Shown: positions 25,304 to 35,631, counted from the stretch's first letter. The stretch is 64,000 nucleotides of DNA from Thermoanaerobaculia bacterium (GCA_022071945.1 JAJVIN010000041.1:59829-123828), one strand, 5' to 3'. Made by a program: numbers and translations. The notes: generated by a model not told the origin, from the letters alone.

Positions 25304-28300
25304 CTACTCCACCCCTCCCTGCATCTCTACAAAGGACCCGTCGCCGCTTCGCTCTCCTGGCGCCCCGCCATCATTGATGACGCCGTAGGCGATGAAGGGA
25401 TTCGAGCCAGTGCGGCGCGTCACCCGGACCCAGCCCTGTGAAACGCCCGGGGCCAGACGTCCCAGGATTCGTTCGATCTGCTTGAAGCCCCCGGCCGGGA
25501 CGGTCGTCTCCGGTCCCTCCACCGTCGCAGCCTTCTTGCCCGTGGCTCCGTCGAAGATCTCGATGCGGTACCTCGACTCGGATGAGTCCCGCTCTCCGGT
25601 GTTGATGAGGGCGAGATTCGAGCGATTGACGTCATCCTGACGAAGCCCCTGGATGTGGGCCGAAAAGACGGCTCCTTCCGAGCGTCCGACCGACCCGTAG
25701 TAGAGGCCGTAGAAACCGGCCGGTCCCGGGTTGAAGGTTCGCGCTCCCGTGAAAAGCCCGTCCAGGTCCGATTCTCCTTCACCGGTCCGGATCCGGACCG
25801 ACCCGAGGAACGTCGTCCCGGCCGGCGGGATGATCCCGCCGACGTTCTCTCTCAGGTACTGAACGAACGAGGGCAGGATCTTCTGCTCGTACGGGAAGAG
25901 ACTGAGAGCGAGGTCGACCCCCCGGCCCGGTCCGCCCAGGGCATCCGCCTGGTAGCGCAAGATGACCCGGCGCGAGCGATTCGACGTGTTCACGACGAAG
26001 AGCTCGGTCTCGTACGGCCACGACTCGACGGCGACCGGGAGCGTCATGACGGTTCGGCCCGCGAGCTGGAACTCCCTCCGAGGCGCGATGAACGACCCGT
26101 CGGAGTTGGCGAGGTCGTTGATGACGCCGAACGCGTAGTAGGGGGCCGTCCCCTGGGTCCGTTCGATCTTGATGAATCCCCGGGTCAATCCAAGCGGCTC
26201 GAGGACGGCGTCGAGTTGCAGGAAGGTCCCCGGCAGGAGTCTCGCGGGCGGAAGCTCACGAACGACAGGCTGCCGCGAGTCGCCCGAGAAGACGGTGAGG
26301 CGCAGCAGGATGGCTCCATCCTGAGCGCCCCCGGCGTGCATGAGGGCCACGTTCGAACGGTCCCGTCCATCCTGCTTGAGACCACAGATGAAGGCCGTCT
26401 CGTTGGTCAAGAGATCCGCGTAGGGAACCCCCGGGTAAGCCAGCCCCGCCCGCCCATTGGCAACCGGGGTCGTCGTGCGGGCGAGGACGAGTCCGGCATC
26501 CGGGGAGCTGAGGGTCTTGAAGGTCACCCGCAAGGTGCCGACCTGGTTCCCTTCCCCGGGAATCGAGGCGCCGCCGGCCCGCAGCCACGTGATCACGTCG
26601 GGAATCTGTTGCTGCCGGCCCCCGTCCAGCGACGTCGTCAGCCCGCCGTAGGAAACGCCCGTCCGGTCGACGTACTCGACATCGATCTCCGTCGCGATCT
26701 TGCCGCGATTGAGAAGCGACATCTGGGTCGTGAAGAACGACTCGTTCACGCCCGAGGCACTCAGAACGGCCGGGACGAGGAGCGTCTGGGAGAACTTCGG
26801 AGCCGGCTTGACGAGGGCGCCGAGCACGTCACCGGTCCCTCTGGGAGCCCCGGCGAAATCCTCGATGACGGCGTTTGCAAGCTCGCCTGTCGGCACGGGC
26901 GGCCGGGTGGGACGGCCGTCATCGGGGAAGCTCGAGAGAGGGGCGGTCTTCAGATCGAGGAGGTTGCCTGCCGGAGCGGGCGAGACGTCATTGGCGTCCA
27001 CATCGGCGAAGTCCGGCTCCAGCTTGTTGAACGCGTTCTCGGCCAGGAGCTGGGTTGCGTTGCAGCCGGCGTTGTCGCCCTGGCACCCCTGATCGGGCTC
27101 CTCGATGCCGATCGGGAGAGTCTCCGGGCCGTTCCAGAAGACGTTGGAGACGACGCGGAGGCCCTGGTCCGCCGTGGCGGGGCTCGGCACGTTCGACCCC
27201 TCCTGCGAGGGCCCTTCGTAGGGCCCCGGCACCATCATGTGCTGCCACGCGCTGGCGAGATCCGGCGGGTTGGACAGGAGATTGTTGAACGCCCAGACAT
27301 TCCTGTTTGGAATCCTCACGAAGTTCGTCCCGTCGTTGACGGCGGTCGTTCCCCATCCCCCGGCCGCCAGATAGGTGGCACAGGGCTCGCGGCCCGGGTC
27401 TCCAGCTTGTCCGTCGCAGCTCCGCCCGCCGAAGACGAACTCCAGACCGTGGCTTCTCTTGCCCACGCGAAACAGGGTGTTGTAAGCGAGGAGGATGTTG
27501 TAGCCGCCGTTGACGCCGAGGCCCGCCCCCTCCGTGTCGTGGACGATGTTGTTGACGAACTTGATGTCGTAGGCCTCGTAGTGGAGCCACGGCGACACCA
27601 TGAACTGGAATCCCGTCCCCTGTCCGGCGGTGAAACCGCCGGTCCCGCAGTCGAAGATCTCGTTCGCCTCGATCCTCAGGTTGGCGGAGCCGCCCTTCGT
27701 GTACATGCACCAGTCGTTGGCATCGCGAATCTGGTTCCTGGCGACGTGCCCGTTCTGGACGGCCACCATGTCGATGGCGTTGTCGCCGGCGCCATGAATG
27801 TGGCTGTCCTCGATGAAGACGTTGGTGGACTGGTTGATCTTGACCGCCTCGTTCTGAGAGATCAGCCGCTGGCTCGAGATGTCCATGCCCCGCAAGAGGA
27901 GATGGTCGCAGCGCTCGCAGTGAAAGGCATCGCCATCCGCCACGGCAATCTTGAAACCCTCGAGATAGACGTAGCTCGAGTCGAAGACCGTCAGGCCTCC
28001 GATGCCCCCGGTCGCCCCCACCAGCACGCCCGCGGCGTCCGGCGCAGGCGCAAGGACGATCGGGAACTCACGGGTTCCCTTTCGGGTCTCGAGGTAGGCC
28101 CCGTCATGGGAGCCCGACAGGAGCCGGATCCGGTACCCCGTTGCCGTCAGGGTCCCCGCCGGGATCTCACTCCACGCCCGCTGGAGTGTCCGGAAGGCCG
28201 TCTGTGAGGTCAGCCCGGTTGCCTGGTCGCTTCCGTTGACCGGATCCACGTAGAGATCCAAGAGGACGGGAGTTCCCACGTCGTAGCGAGGGCCCTGCGC

Positions 28301-28390
28301 GAAGGCCAGGGCAGCCGGAACCAGAAGGGCAAGGGCTGCCAGAACGGAAAGGGGAAGGAGTGAGGGACGGGGAAGGGCGGGTCGTTTCAT
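25304..28390 (-). CDS. Large secreted right-handed beta-helix protein with C-terminal repeats
   Basis: A 1028-residue exported protein. A signal peptide (LSVLAALALLVPAALAFAQG) is followed by YVDPVNGSD, the usual opening of parallel beta-helix (PbH1) domains. Residues about 60-450 show short strands with Asn ladders (NQIRDAND, NLRIEANEIFD, IKFVNNIVHD, NILLAYNTLF) typical of pectate-lyase-like folds. From about 550 the protein holds a run of adhesion-like modules with recurring RSNVALMHAGG/RSNLALINTGE strands and the AFGVINDLANSDGSF/AYGVINDGGAPGE ending. The ATG at 28390 starts the signal peptide. Catalytic residues of polysaccharide lyases are not identifiable, so binding or surface function is equally likely. 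Confidence 0.75.
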   Translation of the reverse strand: MKRPALPRPSLLPLSVLAALALLVPAALAFAQGPRYDVGTPVLLDLYVDPVNGSDQATGLTSQTAFRTLQRAWSEIPAGTLTATGYRIRLLSGSHDGAYLETRKGTREFPIVLAPAPDAAGVLVGATGGIGGLTVFDSSYVYLEGFKIAVADGDAFHCERCDHLLLRGMDISSQRLISQNEAVKINQSTNVFIEDSHIHGAGDNAIDMVAVQNGHVARNQIRDANDWCMYTKGGSANLRIEANEIFDCGTGGFTAGQGTGFQFMVSPWLHYEAYDIKFVNNIVHDTEGAGLGVNGGYNILLAYNTLFRVGKRSHGLEFVFGGRSCDGQAGDPGREPCATYLAAGGWGTTAVNDGTNFVRIPNRNVWAFNNLLSNPPDLASAWQHMMVPGPYEGPSQEGSNVPSPATADQGLRVVSNVFWNGPETLPIGIEEPDQGCQGDNAGCNATQLLAENAFNKLEPDFADVDANDVSPAPAGNLLDLKTAPLSSFPDDGRPTRPPVPTGELANAVIEDFAGAPRGTGDVLGALVKPAPKFSQTLLVPAVLSASGVNESFFTTQMSLLNRGKIATEIDVEYVDRTGVSYGGLTTSLDGGRQQQIPDVITWLRAGGASIPGEGNQVGTLRVTFKTLSSPDAGLVLARTTTPVANGRAGLAYPGVPYADLLTNETAFICGLKQDGRDRSNVALMHAGGAQDGAILLRLTVFSGDSRQPVVRELPPARLLPGTFLQLDAVLEPLGLTRGFIKIERTQGTAPYYAFGVINDLANSDGSFIAPRREFQLAGRTVMTLPVAVESWPYETELFVVNTSNRSRRVILRYQADALGGPGRGVDLALSLFPYEQKILPSFVQYLRENVGGIIPPAGTTFLGSVRIRTGEGESDLDGLFTGARTFNPGPAGFYGLYYGSVGRSEGAVFSAHIQGLRQDDVNRSNLALINTGERDSSESRYRIEIFDGATGKKAATVEGPETTVPAGGFKQIERILGRLAPGVSQGWVRVTRRTGSNPFIAYGVINDGGAPGERSGDGSFVEMQGGVE

Positions 28391-28487
28391 ACGAAGACCG
28401 GATTCTCGCATCCCCGCGATTGCCCCCATGTGACGGGAGACAAGATAATGGGAGGTTCCCCGGGCAAGGCCCGGGCGGGAGCTGATC

Positions 28488-30191
28488 ATGTTTCTTCTGA
28501 ATCCCAAGAATCCCGGCCTCTACAACCTCGACGCGCGGTCCAGGGAGATCATCGAGAAGACGATCGGGTTCTTCGAAGCCAAGGGAAAGACGCGGCTGAA
28601 GGCCGACGACTACGACAGGACCTGGTACGCGGATTTCCTCGAATTCGTCAAGAAGGAGCGAATCTTCGCCACACTTCTGACTCCCAGCGCGAACTCCAGC
28701 TCGGACGGCCGCTGGGACACCTATCGGAACTGTGCGTTCAACGAGGTCCTGGGTTTCTACGGCCTCTGCTACTGGTACACGTGGCAAGTCTCGATCCTGG
28801 GCCTCGGCCCGATCTGGATGAGCGCCAACGAAGAGGCGAGAAAGAAGGCCGCGGAGGCCCTGGAGAACGGAGGAATCTTCGCCTTCGGCCTCTCGGAGAA
28901 GGAGCACGGCGCCGACATCTACTCGACGGACATGCAGCTCGTCCCCCAGGCGGAGGGCACCTACCTCGCCCGCGGCGACAAGTACTACATCGGCAACGCG
29001 AACAAAGCCGCCATGGTCGCCACGTTCGGAAAGGTCGAGGGGACGGGTGAGTACGTCTTCTTCGCGGTCGACTCTCAGCACCCGAAGTTCGAGTGTGTGA
29101 AAAACGTCGTCCCGAGCCAGAGCTACGTGGGCGAGTTCAACCTCCACGATGTTCCGGTGACCGAGTCGGACATCCTCTCCCGCGGCCGCGAGGCGTGGGA
29201 CGCCTCTCTGAACACGGTCAACGTCGGGAAGTACAACCTCGGCTGGGCCTCGATCGGCATCTGCACCCACGCCTTCTACGAGGCCATCCGCCACGCCGCG
29301 AACCGCCACCTCTACAACATGACGGTGACGGACTTCCCGCACGTGAAGCGGATGTTCACCGACGCGTGGGCGCGTCTGTGCGCCATGAAGCTCTTCGCCC
29401 TTCGCGCGTCGGACTATTTCCGCTCGGCGAGCCTGGAGGACCGGCGCTACCTCCTCTACAACCCGGTCGTGAAGATGAAGGTCACGACCGAGGGTGAGAA
29501 GGTCATCGACCTCATCTGGGACGTGATCGCGGCCAAGGGCTTCGAGCGCGACATGTACTTCGAGATGGCCGCTCGGGACATCCGGGCGCTCCCGAAGCTC
29601 GAGGGAACCGTTCACGTCAACATCGCCCTGATCGTCAAGTTCATGAAGAACTACTTCTTCGCGCCGGCCCCCTACCCGGAGGTTTCGCGGCGCGACGACC
29701 CGGTGGACGACACCTTCCTGTGGCAGCAGGGACCGGCCTCCGGGCTCGGGAAGATCCGATTCCACGACTACAGGCCCGTCTACGAGTCGTTTGACCTGCC
29801 CAACGTCAGGCTCTTCCGTGAGCAGATCAAGGTCTTCAAGGAGATGCTCGTCAAGGCCACACCGTCGGAGGAGCAGACGAAGGACATCGACTTCCTCCTG
29901 GCCGCCGGCGAGCTCTTCACACTGATCGTCTACGGTCAGCTCGTCTTGGAGAACGCCCGGATTCACGAGAAGGACGGCATCGACGCCGACACGGTCGACC
30001 AGATCTTCGACGTCTTCGTCCGTGACTTCTCGCGGTACGCGCTCGAGCTTTCGAGCAAGCCCACCACGAGCCCGGAACAGATGGAGTTCTGCGCGAGGAT
30101 GTTCAGAAAGCCCGTCTTCGACCCGGCCAGAAGCCAGCGCATCTGGGAGAGGGTCTACAGTCTCAAGGATGCCTACGAGATGAACCCGTAG
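28488..30191 (+). CDS. Acyl-CoA dehydrogenase
   Basis: A 567-residue flavoenzyme of the acyl-CoA dehydrogenase fold. FAFGLSEKEHGADIYSTDM corresponds to the FAD/substrate-binding (A/G)xTExxxGSD region, GDKYYIGNANKAAMVATFGKV to the middle beta domain, and helical segments from residue 240 to the four-helix bundle. It is longer than the usual 380 residues, in line with the larger long-chain or unclassified group. GGGAG lies upstream of the ATG at 28488. It is divergent from the beta-helix gene with under 100 bases between. No electron-transfer flavoprotein gene is adjacent. Confidence 0.88.
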   Translation: MFLLNPKNPGLYNLDARSREIIEKTIGFFEAKGKTRLKADDYDRTWYADFLEFVKKERIFATLLTPSANSSSDGRWDTYRNCAFNEVLGFYGLCYWYTWQVSILGLGPIWMSANEEARKKAAEALENGGIFAFGLSEKEHGADIYSTDMQLVPQAEGTYLARGDKYYIGNANKAAMVATFGKVEGTGEYVFFAVDSQHPKFECVKNVVPSQSYVGEFNLHDVPVTESDILSRGREAWDASLNTVNVGKYNLGWASIGICTHAFYEAIRHAANRHLYNMTVTDFPHVKRMFTDAWARLCAMKLFALRASDYFRSASLEDRRYLLYNPVVKMKVTTEGEKVIDLIWDVIAAKGFERDMYFEMAARDIRALPKLEGTVHVNIALIVKFMKNYFFAPAPYPEVSRRDDPVDDTFLWQQGPASGLGKIRFHDYRPVYESFDLPNVRLFREQIKVFKEMLVKATPSEEQTKDIDFLLAAGELFTLIVYGQLVLENARIHEKDGIDADTVDQIFDVFVRDFSRYALELSSKPTTSPEQMEFCARMFRKPVFDPARSQRIWERVYSLKDAYEMNP

Positions 30192-30196
30192 GCTTC

Positions 30197-31390
30197 TCAC
30201 ATCCGGGCGGGGAGGCCTTCGATCGACTTCGCGCCGGAAAAGGCCGCGAGTCTCTCGAGGGCCTCCACCAGCCGGCGCCGGCGGCCCACGCCGCACCGGA
30301 TTCGCGCCTCCCAGAAGAGACCCCTGACCTCGAGCGTGCCGCGGTCGCGGTGGAGCTTGGCGTCCAGCCTCCCCACGAGTTCTTCCCTGTCGAGGATGGG
30401 CAAGACGTAATAGCCGTGTTGCCGCCTGGCTTTCGGTGTGAAGGCCTCGAGCCTGTAGTCGAAGGCGAAGCGGCGCACGGCCCGCGCCCGGTCGCGCACG
30501 ATCGGATCGAACGGAGAGAGGAGGCGGATTCTCTCGGGTCCCTCCCGTCTCGCGCGGGAGCGCCAGCCCGGCAGGGCGAACGCGCTCTGCGGCGGGCTTC
30601 CATCGGCGGAGGCAACCTCGACGGGCTCGATCCGGCCCTCTTTCGCTGCGCCCTCGCACCATCTTCTCGCCGATGCCAGATCCACGGCACACCAGAATCC
30701 GGCCAGTTCGCGGGGAGTGAAGACGTCGAGACGCTCAGCCGCGCCCGCGCAGAACCAGTCGAGCGAGGTCTTCTCCTCCGGCTCCGGCAACTCGTGGACT
30801 TTGGGCAGGACCCGTCCGGGCAGGTCGTAGACCTTCTGAAAGCCGTCCCGGCAAACGACCGCCAGCTGTCCCGTCCGCCAGAGATAGTCGAGGGCTGCCT
30901 TCTGCGGCTTCCATCCCCACCATGGGCCCCTCTTTTCAGGGTGCGCGAAGTCAGCACTCTTCAGCGGGCCTTCCTCCCGGATTCGGACCATCACGGCCCG
31001 GCAGATCTCGCTCGAGGACTCCCCCAGGAGACTCCTCCACCAGTTGTGGGCCCGGATCCGCGCGTCGTCTGTCCGAAAGCGGGCCTTCCAGAGCGGGTAC
31101 CACTCCGCCGGGATCAGGGACGCATCGTGCGTCCACCCCTCGAAGAGCTGACGCCTCTGCCGGAGGGCCTCCAGGTGGGGCGGCCGATAGCCGTCTCTGC
31201 GGGCGTGAAGCGTCAGGTCGTGGGCGCGGGCGACGACCTGGATGGTATCGATCTGAAGGAACCCGAGCGACCGGACGAGAGAGAGAAGCGACTCCGGAGA
31301 CACCCGGCGCGAGGGACTCTCGAGAAGGCCCTGAGCCCCGAGGAACAGGCGGGCCGCCTCCCGGGCGCTCATCTTCTGGGTGTTCGCCAT
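30197..31390 (-). CDS. YcaQ/AlkX-like winged-helix DNA glycosylase family
   Basis: A 397-residue protein of the HTH_42 (DUF1006) family, whose E. coli member unhooks DNA interstrand cross-links. The family's catalytic Gln-x-Asp is present in GFLQIDTIQVVARAHDLTLHARR. Other matches are DASLIPAEWYPLW, LLSPFDPIVRDRAR, FDYRLEAFTPKARRQHGYYVLPIL and DAKLHRDRGTLEV. The ATG at 31390 is used; the longer frame upstream has no similarity. It is convergent with the acyl-CoA dehydrogenase gene. Confidence 0.85.
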   Translation of the reverse strand: MANTQKMSAREAARLFLGAQGLLESPSRRVSPESLLSLVRSLGFLQIDTIQVVARAHDLTLHARRDGYRPPHLEALRQRRQLFEGWTHDASLIPAEWYPLWKARFRTDDARIRAHNWWRSLLGESSSEICRAVMVRIREEGPLKSADFAHPEKRGPWWGWKPQKAALDYLWRTGQLAVVCRDGFQKVYDLPGRVLPKVHELPEPEEKTSLDWFCAGAAERLDVFTPRELAGFWCAVDLASARRWCEGAAKEGRIEPVEVASADGSPPQSAFALPGWRSRARREGPERIRLLSPFDPIVRDRARAVRRFAFDYRLEAFTPKARRQHGYYVLPILDREELVGRLDAKLHRDRGTLEVRGLFWEARIRCGVGRRRRLVEALERLAAFSGAKSIEGLPARM

Positions 31391-31553
31391 CGATCGCGAA
31401 CGGTAACACCGCCGGGAGGGAGTCCAGAACGCCTTTGGACTTCGATGGATCCGGCACAGCGAATTTCGGTCTTGACGGCTCAACATTCGAGTTGGTCTAA
31501 TGTTTGATTTTTTTCAAGACGTTCAGACAACGCCTGGCAAGGAGGAGTTCGCC

Positions 31554-32144
31554 ATGAGACTGAAGGGACCATTCCGAAAGATCTTCGGCATGTCCAAGCG
31601 AGACCACGGTCATCATGTGGGAGAGGGCGGCATCGAGTACGAAGTGCCGTTCGTGCATCAGAACCACGTCAACCTCTGCGGCGACGCGTCGGCGCAGATG
31701 ATCCTGATGTTCTACGGCAAGCAGCCGTCCATCGCGCTCAAGCGGAACGTCGGGCACGACAACTCCTACCGCATCAAGCGCAACACCCGCGGGATCGTGG
31801 AGGGGTCGAACGACGATGACGTGGCCGCCGTGATCAACGGGTCGGGCCTCAGGGCGTGGGGGTTCTCCCCCATGCTGGGCCCCTGGACCGCCGAGACCGT
31901 GCGCGACGCGCTGGAGACGTTCGGCCCCTACGCGCAGTCGGTCCAGTTCAGCTCGGCCGGACACTGGGTCGTGGTTTCCGGGACGGACGGCGAACACGTC
32001 ATCTTCCAGGACCCCTGGCGCGGTCAGAACAAGAGGAAGACGGTGGGAGAGTGGGCCCTCGTCACGGAAGGACGGTCGACGGTCGGCGGGCTCGAAGAGC
32101 CCCCGACAGTTCCCCGCACCCTTCGGGCACTGCCGATGAGATAG
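31554..32144 (+). CDS. Papain-like cysteine peptidase (AvrRpt2/C39-like)
   Basis: A 196-residue protein with the core VPFVHQNHVNLCGDASAQMI (catalytic Cys, residue about 43), SSAGHWVVVSGTDG (His) and VIFQDPWRG (Asp), the order of the AvrRpt2-like/C39-type peptidase fold. No signal peptide is evident, so it may act in the cytosol or be a toxin or effector. AAGGAGG about 8 bases upstream fixes the ATG at 31554. The C-terminal 35 residues look disordered. Substrate unknown. It stands alone between a divergent and a convergent gene. Confidence 0.75.
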   Translation: MRLKGPFRKIFGMSKRDHGHHVGEGGIEYEVPFVHQNHVNLCGDASAQMILMFYGKQPSIALKRNVGHDNSYRIKRNTRGIVEGSNDDDVAAVINGSGLRAWGFSPMLGPWTAETVRDALETFGPYAQSVQFSSAGHWVVVSGTDGEHVIFQDPWRGQNKRKTVGEWALVTEGRSTVGGLEEPPTVPRTLRALPMR

Positions 32145-32226
32145 TCCCTCGGACGGCCGGCGAGCGACGGGCAGGTCGAGCCGAAAGGCGCACCGGGCAC
32201 CGGGGGGAGCCCGTGAAGGGCACTCC

Positions 32227-34146
32227 TCACACGTCGAGCGCGTCGGCCTCTTTCGCCCGCTCCGTGATGAAGCGGTAGCGCGCCGAGGCATCCTTGCCCA
32301 TCAGCTCGGACAGCGTCTTCTCGGCTTCCTCGGCATCGGGCACCGTCACCTTCAGGGCCCGTCTGCGGCGTGGGTCGAGCGTCGTCGCCTTCAACTGCTC
32401 CGGCATCATCTCGCCCAGGCCCTTGAACCGCATGATCTCGGGCTTGACGTTCTTCGCGAGCCTTTTGAGGTAACCCTCCTTCTCGGCGTCGTCGAGAGCC
32501 CAGAAGGTCTCCCTGGCGGCGTCGATCCGGTAGAGCGGCGGCTGCGCGAGATAGATGTGTCCCGCCTCGATCAGCTTCGGGAGATGGCGCCAGAAGAACG
32601 TCAGGAGAAGAGTCGAGATGTGGTGCCCGTCGGCATCGGCATCCATCAACAGAAAAACCTTCCCGTACCTGAGGCGCGCGATGTCGAAATCCTTGCCGAT
32701 CCCGCATCCCAGTGCCGAGACGATGTCCATCAGCTCCTTGTTGCCGGACACCTTCGCGGAGCCGGCCTGCTCCGCGTTGAGGACCTTGCCCCGGAGCGGC
32801 AGGATGGCCTGAGTCCGCCGGTCGCGTCCCTGCTTTGCCGAACCGCCGGCCGAGTCGCCCTCGACGATGAAGAGCTCGGAATCCACGGGATCGGTGGACG
32901 AACAGTCCGCGAGCTTTCCCGGCAGGTTCAGCCGGTGGGAAACCGCCGTCTTCCTGGAAACCTGCTGCGCGGCCGCCCGAGAGGCCTCGCGCGCCTTTGT
33001 CGCCAGGACGATCCGCGAGACGACCTGCTCGGCAATGGACGGGTTTTCGTTCAGCCACTTCTCGAGCGCGGGCCGCACCGCCCCGTCGACGAGCGACGTC
33101 ATCTCCGGGTTGTTCAGCCGGTCCTTCGTCTGCCCCTGGAACTGCGGTTCCAGGACATAGACGGACAGGAGGGCGACCAGTCCCTCGCGAATGTCCTCCG
33201 CGGTGGGGTTCACGCCCTTCGGCAGGAGCTCGTGAGTGGACAGATAGTTGCGCACGGCCTTCACCAGGCCGGATTTCAGTCCGTTCTCGTGCGTCCCTCC
33301 CGAGCCCGTCGGGATGCCGTTGGCGAAGCTCCGGATCCACTCGTCCGTTGACTCGGTCCACAGGAGGGCGAGCTCGAGCCTCGGGTCCGCCTCGCGAACG
33401 AGAGAGAACTCCGCGGGGCTGACCGGCGTCTTTTCCCGGTCCTTCACCAGCTTCTTGAGGTAGTCGTTGAGACCTCCCTCGTGCTGGAACTCGTCTCGGC
33501 GCGCCGGCTTGGCCGTCTCATCGGTGAAGACGACCTTCAAGCCCCGGTGGAGGTACGTCTTGGATTCCAGCCGCTCCCGGATGTCCTCGGCGTCGAAGGA
33601 GAGCTCCCCGAAGATTTCCGCGTCGGGCCGGAACCGGATGATCGTCCCCGAGCCTCGCACCCGCTCCTTCGCCGTCGCCGTCAGCCGGCTTGCGGCCAGC
33701 CCGCGAGAGAAGTCCTGCGTCCACTCCCCTCCGTCCCGCTTCACCGTGACGTTCATCGACTCGGAGAGCGCACACACGACCGAGGAGCCGACGCCATGCA
33801 GACCGCCCGAGTGGACGTAGTTGCCATGCTCGAACTTTCCCCCCGCGTGAAGCGTGGTGAGGATCAACTCGAGGGCCGGCCGCTTGTACTTGGGATGAAT
33901 GTCGATCGGGATGCCGCGTCCGTTGTCGGCGATCTCGATCTCTCGTCCGTCACCGAAAAGCCGGACATCGATACGGGTGGCGTGCCCGTTGATGACCTCG
34001 TCCACGGCGTTGTCGACGATCTCCCACACGAGGTGGTGCATCCCCCGCGAATCCACACCTCCGATGTACATGCCGGGCCGCTTGCGAACCGGCTCCAGCC
34101 CTTCGAGAACGGTGATGTCGGAGGCAGTGTAGGTCTTCGTACCCAT
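32227..34146 (-). CDS. parE: DNA topoisomerase IV subunit B (ParE-type)
   Basis: A 639-residue type IIA topoisomerase ATPase subunit. The GHKL ATPase site ([27 protein letters not shown]) is followed by the transducer domain and the TOPRIM domain ([28 protein letters not shown]) ending in the [13 protein letters not shown] segment. The wording [14 protein letters not shown] and the compact length fit ParE rather than the longer proteobacterial GyrB. ATG at 34146. No parC is adjacent in the window. Confidence 0.88.
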   Translation of the reverse strand: MGTKTYTASDITVLEGLEPVRKRPGMYIGGVDSRGMHHLVWEIVDNAVDEVINGHATRIDVRLFGDGREIEIADNGRGIPIDIHPKYKRPALELILTTLHAGGKFEHGNYVHSGGLHGVGSSVVCALSESMNVTVKRDGGEWTQDFSRGLAASRLTATAKERVRGSGTIIRFRPDAEIFGELSFDAEDIRERLESKTYLHRGLKVVFTDETAKPARRDEFQHEGGLNDYLKKLVKDREKTPVSPAEFSLVREADPRLELALLWTESTDEWIRSFANGIPTGSGGTHENGLKSGLVKAVRNYLSTHELLPKGVNPTAEDIREGLVALLSVYVLEPQFQGQTKDRLNNPEMTSLVDGAVRPALEKWLNENPSIAEQVVSRIVLATKAREASRAAAQQVSRKTAVSHRLNLPGKLADCSSTDPVDSELFIVEGDSAGGSAKQGRDRRTQAILPLRGKVLNAEQAGSAKVSGNKELMDIVSALGCGIGKDFDIARLRYGKVFLLMDADADGHHISTLLLTFFWRHLPKLIEAGHIYLAQPPLYRIDAARETFWALDDAEKEGYLKRLAKNVKPEIMRFKGLGEMMPEQLKATTLDPRRRRALKVTVPDAEEAEKTLSELMGKDASARYRFITERAKEADALDV

Positions 34147-34191
34147 GGCGGACCCGCGACGCTACCGGCCCCGCGGCGCGCCGTCAAGCAG

Positions 34192-34350
34192 CCCCCTCAC
34201 CCGGCCTTCGGCCACCCTCTCCTCGCTCACACGGGGCGAGGGGAGCTGAACGGATCCGGAGAGACGTCTTCCTTCGCACCTTCCACTCTCCCCGCCCACT
34301 CGGGGCGGGGGAACCTGAAGCAGAACGCGAAGGGGCCGCCGGGGGGAGGG
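34192..34350. repeat. Palindromic repeat cassette, type 2
   Basis: The gap between parE and the transporter holds GGCC-TTC-GGCC (34203-34213), an imperfect palindrome around CCTCGC/GCGAGG (34221-34241) and a second around CCCCGCCC/GGGCGGGG (34290-34310). The start reads CCCTCACCCGGCCTTCGG and the end GGGGGGAGGGTCC, giving imperfect inverted ends. The layout parallels the cassettes at 2587 and 43972, but the arm sequences differ. The right end supplies the ribosome site of the transporter gene. Confidence 0.65.
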
Positions 34351-34356
34351 TCCTTC

Positions 34357-35631
34357 GTGCCAAGATTCCTCGAGATGCCGGCCGAGAGCAGCCGTCCCAC
34401 CCCGTGGTATCGCGAGATCGCGCCCGACGCGTGGCGTGCGGTCCTCGCGGCCTTCCTCGGCTGGGCTCTCGACGCCATGGACTTCGTCATCTACCTGATG
34501 GCGATCCCGGCGCTCGAGAAGGAGTTCGGTTTCGATTCTGTGTTCTCGGGACTGCTCGCCACCGTGGCTCTTCTCTCATCCGCCGTGGGCGGCATCTTCT
34601 TCGGCTGGCTCGCGGACCGTCTCGGACGGACCCGGGCCCTTTCCCTCACCGTCCTCGTCTACTCCTTCGCCTCCCTCGGCACCGCCACCGCGCAGGACAT
34701 GACTCAGCTGGTCTTCTGGCGGACCCTCCTCGGCCTCGGGATGGGGGGCGAGTGGAGCGCGGGAGCGGCGCTCGTTTCCGAGAGCGTCCCGGCGGCTCAC
34801 CGGGGCAAGGCGATCGGGCTCATGCAGTCCGGCTGGGCTCTGGGCTACATCGCCGCCGCCCTTCTGGCCGCAACGATCTTGCCGGCCCTCGGGTGGAGGC
34901 CGCTCTTCGCCGCCGGCGTCACCCCCGCTCTCCTCGTCTTCTGGATCCGGAGACGGCTGAAGGAACCGCAGGTCTGGTCGAACCGTCAAGAGGGGTCCGG
35001 CTCTCGATCGCTCTCGCTTCTCTTCTCACCAGCGCAGCTGCCGATGACTCTGCGGGCAACTTTTCTCTCGGCCGCCGTCATGTTCGGCTACTGGGGGCTT
35101 TTCAGCTGGCTTCCCGCTTTCTTGGCAAGCCCGCCGGCCAAGGGAGGGGCTGGTCTCACGATGCTGAAGACGGCCGCCTGGATCGTCCCCATGCAGCTCG
35201 GAGCCTTCGCGGGCTACTTGACGTTCGGATTTCTCTCGGATCGATTCGGCCGGCGGCCCTCGGTGGCGGGCTTCTTGACCGGAGCGGCGATCCTCGTCCC
35301 CATCTACGGCCTCCTCGCCCGGTCTCCCCTTCTCCTGCTGGTCCTCGGACCACTCCTGGGGTTCTTTGGCCACGGCTACTTCAGCGTCTTCGGCGCGCTG
35401 CTCGCCGAGCTCTTCCCCACCTCCATCCGCGCGACCGCCCAGGGTCTCTGCTACAACGCGGGCCGGGCGCTTTCGGCTCTCGCCCCGCTCACGATCGGAG
35501 TCCTCGCCACCCGGCACGGCATCGGCCCCGCCCTCACGGCGACCTCGGCCTTCTTTCTCATCGGTGCGGGCGCGGTCTTCTTGCTTCCCGAGACACGCGG
35601 CCGCAAGCTCGACGCGGGAGAGCCCGGCTGA
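34357..35631 (+). CDS. MFS transporter (metabolite:proton symporter type)
   Basis: A 424-residue, 12-helix transporter. The loop 2-3 signature GWLADRLGRTRALSL, its second-half counterpart GFLSDRFGRRPSV, and WRTLLGLGMGGEWSAGAALVSE identify the sugar/aromatic-acid:H+ symporter branch of the MFS. It is first in a unit with pxpBCA (the pxpB ATG overlaps its stop, TGATG), so its cargo may be 5-oxoproline or another lactam (inference). GTG at 34357 is chosen because GGGGGAGGG lies 6 bases upstream; an ATG six codons on (34375) is the alternative. Confidence 0.85.
   Translation: MPRFLEMPAESSRPTPWYREIAPDAWRAVLAAFLGWALDAMDFVIYLMAIPALEKEFGFDSVFSGLLATVALLSSAVGGIFFGWLADRLGRTRALSLTVLVYSFASLGTATAQDMTQLVFWRTLLGLGMGGEWSAGAALVSESVPAAHRGKAIGLMQSGWALGYIAAALLAATILPALGWRPLFAAGVTPALLVFWIRRRLKEPQVWSNRQEGSGSRSLSLLFSPAQLPMTLRATFLSAAVMFGYWGLFSWLPAFLASPPAKGGAGLTMLKTAAWIVPMQLGAFAGYLTFGFLSDRFGRRPSVAGFLTGAAILVPIYGLLARSPLLLLVLGPLLGFFGHGYFSVFGALLAELFPTSIRATAQGLCYNAGRALSALAPLTIGVLATRHGIGPALTATSAFFLIGAGAVFLLPETRGRKLDAGEPG

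Noticed and set aside
25655..28207. An 850-residue plus-strand frame opposite the beta-helix gene
   Set aside because: Antisense shadow with no recognisable domains; the minus strand has signal peptide, beta-helix and module repeats.
28167..30692. An 841-residue minus-strand frame across the acyl-CoA dehydrogenase
   Set aside because: Composition is that of a shadow frame, and the plus-strand dehydrogenase is unambiguous.
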